Of a DNA stretch of 64,000 nucleotides, positions 59,801-64,000 are shown piece after piece. The notes below the pieces were generated by a model. That model was given only the letters and a program-made list of their open reading frames with translations. It did no database searches and was not told the origin of the DNA. Source of the DNA: Diphasiastrum complanatum (taxonomy: Eukaryota; Streptophyta; Lycopodiopsida; Lycopodiales; Lycopodiaceae); the NCBI GenBank assembly GCA_029204225.1, contig CM055112.1, forward strand, positions 30,094,203 to 30,158,202, written 5' to 3'. How positions within the stretch are numbered: the first letter of the stretch is position 1; each line of letters begins with the position of its first letter. The position numbers were made by a program, and so were the translations under genes.

Positions 59801-61746
59801 CTTGCATAACTTGACAAAAACAAGAAACAAAACTAATCTACAACATGTTAGAAGTCCAAGAATCAAGAAACTAACCAGCCTTTTGATTCTTGGACATCCC
59901 AAGAACATCAAGAACTGGATTGTATAGAGATATGCAAGAATCACGCCACAGATCCAGCCTATTTAGTTCACTTGAATGCTGGTTTCTACATTAATCCACA
60001 AGAAAACATGAAATCTAATCCACTCTACAAAAGTAGCAAATCTAATCCACTCTACAGTCCACAACCACACACAAAAGGAGGGAAGGGCAAGATCATAAAT
60101 GCATCACTCAATAAACAAGCATGATCAAGGAGCTCAAGGGTTGCACCAAACTCGTGAAGGCTCTTCTCGTTTCAGCATGGAGTTGATACAATTCACAAAA
60201 AGCTCCTCTTCACAAAGAGAGAGTCTCTTAGATAAGCAAGAGAGCTCCTTAGGTGGCATCCTAGTGGAATTTCCACATTTCACAAATTACAAGTGGAATA
60301 ATGCTCTCCACTAGAGGTCACCATCAAAAGGTGGCTCACCTTACTTTCTTAAAGAGGGGTCTATTTGCATTTATTACATTTGCCTAGAAATACTAGTTCC
60401 TACATGGTCATTCCATCTTCCGGGATTCACCATGAGGATTACACAGTTCTTGCATGTCTTTCCTAGCTAGTATTTCTCGGCTCTCAGTCTTCATTAGTCT
60501 CGTCTTCTCATAGACCTCTTTGGTCTAAGGTGAGAGGTGCTCTTGAGTTGCTCTGTCCGAGTATCTTGGGGATTCATCAAAATCAGCCAACAATTGCAAA
60601 TGGATTTTCAATGTCAAGTACAAAGCAGACAGAAACATCGACAGAAGAAAAGTCGGACTTGTCGCCAGAGGATTTTCTCATGTATACAACGTCGATTTCA
60701 CTAAGACCTTCAGTCCAGTAGTCAAGCATTCTTCTATTCGACATTTGTTATTGTTTGTTGCTGTAGTAGATTTGGAAATACATCAAATGGATGTACAAGC
60801 AGCATATCTCAATGGAGTTATCGAAGAAGACAATTACATGGTGCAACTCGAAGGTTATATTATCGAAGGTAAACACAATCATGTGTGTAAACTCCATAAG
60901 GCGCTTTATGGCTTGAAGCAATCTGCTCAAGCATGGTTTCAAAGGATCAATACTTTCCTTATTGATCACGGCTACATGCCAAGCTTTTCAAATTCGAATG
61001 TTTAGTTCAAGACAATGCAACACTCTGTTATCAATATCACTTTGTATGTAGACGACACATTGCTTTTCGGCAACAATATCAATCTGATAAAAGAAGCGAA
61101 GACTATGCTATCTTCCGAATTTGACATGATCGATTTGGGCGAAGCTCATTTTTGCCTTGGTATTCAAATCCACAGAGACATAAATTGAAAGTTGATTGGC
61201 ATTACTCAACAGAGGTACATCTACAACATGTTAGTCAGATATAATATGGTTAATTGCAAGTTAGCTCTCTCACCAATGGAACCAGGTCTCAAGTTGTCAA
61301 AGGACGGGTGTCCTCAAACAATTCAAGAAAAGGAGTGGATGCGTGAGTATCCTTACCATTCGATAATTAATAGTCGCAAGCAATCTTCGATAGCTCTATC
61401 TTCTATAGAATCCGAGTATATCGCAGCCTCACAAGCTACAAGGAAGCAATTTGGCTGAGAAACTTACTTTCAGATATCAGTCTGAATCAATATGCTCCGA
61501 CATTGTGATAATCAAAGTGCCATCGCCTTGTTAGCCAAACCCTAGATTTCATTCTAGGAGTAAGCACATTGAACTCAAGTATCACTATGTTAGAAGCAAA
61601 TTTCTCGACAAAGAGGTCAGATTGCAATACTGTCGAACACAAGATATGACAGTAGATCTTTTACCAAAGCATTAAGCTTGGATGCACATAGAAAGTTTTG
61701 TGCAAATCTAAGTTTAAAGATCAAGGCATTCATGGATTCAAATTAA
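56882..61746 (+). pseudogene. copia element D gag-pol remnant (interrupted)
   Basis: ATG 56882 opens MDSQSKYCLIVDKLSGSNYH, followed by a stop and frame changes. Gag: TSKEVWDILSSLYD-like, ENWVMIISTHSDLTLTRVI. Zinc knuckle: CKYCKRNNHEIQDC (57570-57612), intact. Protease: FLDFGATQHMTNH (57735), with Ser changed to Phe in the DSG motif. Integrase: LWHHRLGHLNYASI (58135), a Cys changed to Tyr in the zinc site (YHSCILGKQ), LDAVHSDICGPMQTP, IFVDEFSRR, LRYDNGGEY, a frameshift at about 58545, SYLPQSNGLAKRK. RT is split by a solo LTR between NVIDC (59430) and KWIFNVKYKADRN (60598), then VDFTKTFSPVVKHSSIRHL-like, YGLKQSAQAW, TLYVDDTLLFG (61050). RNase H: SIALSSIESEYIAASQATRK (61390) and SKHIELKYHYVR-like, ending at 61746. 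Confidence 0.88.
59434..60592. mobile_element. Solo LTR (1,159 bp) with perfect 5-bp target duplication
   Basis: Begins TGTTTACAGAAG and ends CAGCCAACA. It is flanked by ATTGC at 59429-59433 and ATTGC at 60593-60597. Removing it and one ATTGC restores the RT frame of element D exactly (…NVIDC then KWIF…). It contains no primer-binding site, coding region or internal repeat of its own ends, as expected for a solo LTR left by LTR-LTR recombination; a non-autonomous LTR-like insertion is the alternative. Confidence 0.9.
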
Positions 61747-61766
61747 GGGGGAGTGTTGGATTATTC

Positions 61767-63228
61767 TCCTACTAATCGACTAATCGACATTTTAATCTTC
61801 GTCCAAATTTTTATCCAGACCTGCAGATTTCTTTGTGTTTTGTCAACGGAGGGCAATGAGAGATCTTCAGAGCTTTAGCGTAGCTGCGAGAGGGAAGGGC
61901 ATTGGAGGGAAGCAGAAGAAGTCCTCTAGGGTTAATAGGAAGATTGTTCGATGCACTGACAAAAGCAGGGATAACAATCATCTTATCAAGAACAAGGACA
62001 AGACAAAGAGACCTTAAAGAAGAGGGAAAAGGAAAAATCTTGCCACATTTATGAGAAAGAAAAGCCATAAGAAGAGAGTAGCAGACACAATAACATGCTC
62101 AGAAAATGCATTGAAAAACACAGTCAAAAGAAGGGAAGGGCGCAAACAAAGAGGAAAGGAACAAATAAAGGAAGAGACAGCTGAGCTGGAAGGAGAAAGA
62201 TGGAGGAGTGTTGAAAAACACTAAGCAGAGTAGCCATCTCAGGTTAAGGGGGCAATGAAGCCAAGAGATCTATAGAGTATCCAGGCCAAAAAATAGAAGA
62301 AGAGTAGAAGGAGCAAGTGTTGAAAAACACAAACCCTCTCCAAAGAACTCTGAGCAAAACATTTCTACAATCTTGTAATATGGTGAGGTCATAATTACAA
62401 GTGCAAATACTTTAAACTTTCCACCACTTAACAAATTTTTTATCATTTCAACATGTCAAGCTTTCACAAGGGCAAGAGGGCATGGGTGCCACAATCTAAG
62501 ATGAGGCTGGAACCTTGGATCAAGCTAATGACCTGCAACATTTTCACACAATCAATATAATTTAGATTGATAACCAACTATATGGGCAATTTCACCATGA
62601 ACTTAGATGCACCTTATTGGAATTTGGGAGACATGGGACCAAAGTGCTAAAAATGAGAGCCAAACAATATGGAGGCATTATGTACATTCGTCCTTAAGTA
62701 TTAAAAGTAAAACAATAGATTTATGAGAAAGCTTACAAAAATTTGGACCAAAATGGAAATCCATTCTTATTGGAAAAATCATGTCCAAAATATACCTACC
62801 TAGTAAGATGCAAAGTTTGTGGTAGAATTTTATTTTATGCGCTATATAGATATAGTGGATGGTAAACATTTTACCAATTTGTTGAATAGATTACCAAGAG
62901 ATGCATAAAACTTTTATATAGCACACATTATAGTAGTTCTGGATAAGAGTAAGGAAAATTATGGGTCAATGTTTTTTAGCTATGATTGTTCATGTGACTT
63001 TTACAAGTGGTTCAAGGTCATTTTCAAGGTCTCCTCCTCATAAGTTTTTGATTGCTCCTTAGTACTTGGTGCTTGAGAGAACCGACTTTGTTTGAGAAAG
63101 GTATCGCCATCTTTTTCTAGAAATTGGCTTAAAGACTTCCAAGAAATCGGCACTTGTTTATGCTCATAAAAAATAACTAGAGGATTTTAGACCTTAAGTC
63201 CTCGTGTGTTTGATTCATTAATGATAAT

Positions 63229-63232
<4 letters not shown>
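61767..63232. other. Unassigned region with recurring short palindromes
   Basis: No gene family recognised. gtgttgaaaaacac, which can fold as gtgtt/aacac, occurs at 62208-62221 and 62317-62330, with a partial copy (attgaaaaacac) near 62109. A Lys/Arg-rich open frame at 61835-62017 is not recognisable. The start may be the remainder of the 3' LTR of element D. Confidence 0.45.

Positions 63233-63283
<51 letters not shown>
63233..63283 (+). repeat. (CT)25 microsatellite, possibly a LINE tail
   Basis: Uninterrupted CT run preceded by tgattcattaatgataataa, which resembles the cattaataaa block that precedes (CT)n in the LINE 3' ends at 11750 and (inverted) 9090. The assignment to the LINE is weak. 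Confidence 0.9.
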
Positions 63284-63286
<3 letters not shown>

Positions 63287-64000
63287 TCTTAAGAAAGTTA
63301 GATATTGGTATGTACATATCTTGATTATGTTATTTGTAGTCTAAAATGTGCACAATAGATGGATAATTGATATAAACTTGCCTTCAAGGTGGGCTAAAGA
63401 TTATATAAAAACAATGACATACCTATATTCAAATTAGTGTCTAAATTCTTTCATAGCAATTAATTTTGATAAGGGAAAGAGAATAAGTTAGAAAAAAATG
63501 TTGGACGATGGTAAAAATTTGAGAATACCAACAATATAATAGCATTAGCATCTGGATATAGAATATCATTTATTAGCTTTTGCACACACTAGCTATGACA
63601 AAATCCAGAATGTGAAATCAATGATTTCAAAAAGTGGACAACTTCCCAAAAATGACAAACCATAGAGGTAATACACAAGAGGGTTTTCCCACCATTGCTT
63701 AGTACTCACCTTCCATGACGAACTAGAAAGGCCAAGATCATTATCAGTTACAAAAAGTAAAAGCCTCGACGAGCTAGTGGTAGTGATAACCCAACACATG
63801 ATGCTCATTGACCAGAGCTTAGAATGGTATAAAGTATGAGTTACCCTTAATGTCGGAGAGGTGTAAAGTGCAAGCATCCTTCACTAATTAGCCAATATGT
63901 GCAGATGCAATGTGCATTGTGTGGAATTTACGAAAACCCCTTCCCCCCCCCCCCCCCCATTAGGGGATTATAAGATATTAGATACAATGCACTCAGACTG
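63284..64000. other. No recognisable gene; 16-base C run near the end
   Basis: AT-rich DNA. The run of 16 C at 63943-63958 is uninterrupted. No coding family is seen on either strand. Confidence 0.6.

Larger units (their letters stand above)
56586..61766 (+). mobile_element. copia element D, inserted at the end of B, carrying a nested solo LTR
   Basis: The 5' end starts TGTTGGATTATTC at 56586. A polypurine tract (aattaagggggag) ends at 61753 and the 3' LTR start TGTTGGATTATTC follows at 61754. The two LTR sequences agree only for about 13-15 bases and then diverge, so at least one LTR is rearranged or truncated. No tRNA-iMet primer-binding motif is visible before gag, suggesting another primer or loss. 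The interior is a full gag-pol remnant of the same family as the fragment at 40150-41060. Confidence 0.75.

Overview
The window looks like nuclear DNA of a vascular plant with a large, repeat-filled genome. A gymnosperm or a fern is my best guess, because a host gene here has an intron of almost 5 kb packed with retroelement debris. The plant assignment rests on Ty1/copia and Ty3/gypsy elements primed by initiator-tRNA-Met, a plant-type AP2/ERF domain and a plant-type hAT transposase. The species guess is inference only. There are no bacterial operons, rRNA genes, CRISPR arrays or convincing functional tRNA genes. Nearly everything is mobile DNA in different stages of decay.

Layout. 1-666 is a Ty3/gypsy RT-RNase H remnant. 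About 680-6771 holds two hAT-family DNA transposons joined head to head through a 180-bp perfect palindrome. The left copy has a long multi-exon transposase with an unusual proline-rich and AT-hook tail. The right copy is internally deleted and keeps the BED-type zinc-finger exon. 8040-12242 holds pieces of a non-LTR retrotransposon (LINE) whose 3' ends carry long (CT)n tails, in both orientations. 16170-22876 is a nearly intact Ty3/gypsy chromovirus-like element with 451-bp LTRs and a 5-bp target duplication, sitting inside a probable small inverted-repeat element. Around it lies a real host gene: two exons (23297-23513 and 28451-28633) encode the C-terminal part of a zinc-binding/quinone-oxidoreductase-like (VAT-1-like) medium-chain dehydrogenase. 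They are split by a 4,937-bp intron whose donor site is the first dinucleotide of a (TC)n microsatellite.

28634-41441 is mostly AT-rich non-coding DNA with local tandem duplications, LTR termini and an AP2/ERF transcription-factor pseudogene (32538-32915, minus). 41676-48103 is a complete but disabled Ty1/copia element. Its 5' LTR carries an 86-bp tRNA-like SINE with a 15-bp target duplication that is absent from the 3' LTR. 48421-49408 (minus) is an unidentified coding remnant with a 73-residue tandem repeat. 50294-61766 is a nest of copia elements: B (plus) is split by C (minus, lacking the integrase core and RNase H), and D (plus) follows inside the distal end of B and is itself split by a 1,159-bp solo LTR with a perfect 5-bp duplication.

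How the parts relate. None of the mobile elements looks autonomous as read, since each has stops, frameshifts or deletions. Several in-frame stops fit C-to-T or G-to-A change, as expected from methylated plant transposons. The nesting gives a relative chronology. The only host genes supported are the VAT-1-like dehydrogenase (possibly functional, upstream exons not found) and the AP2/ERF fragment (broken).
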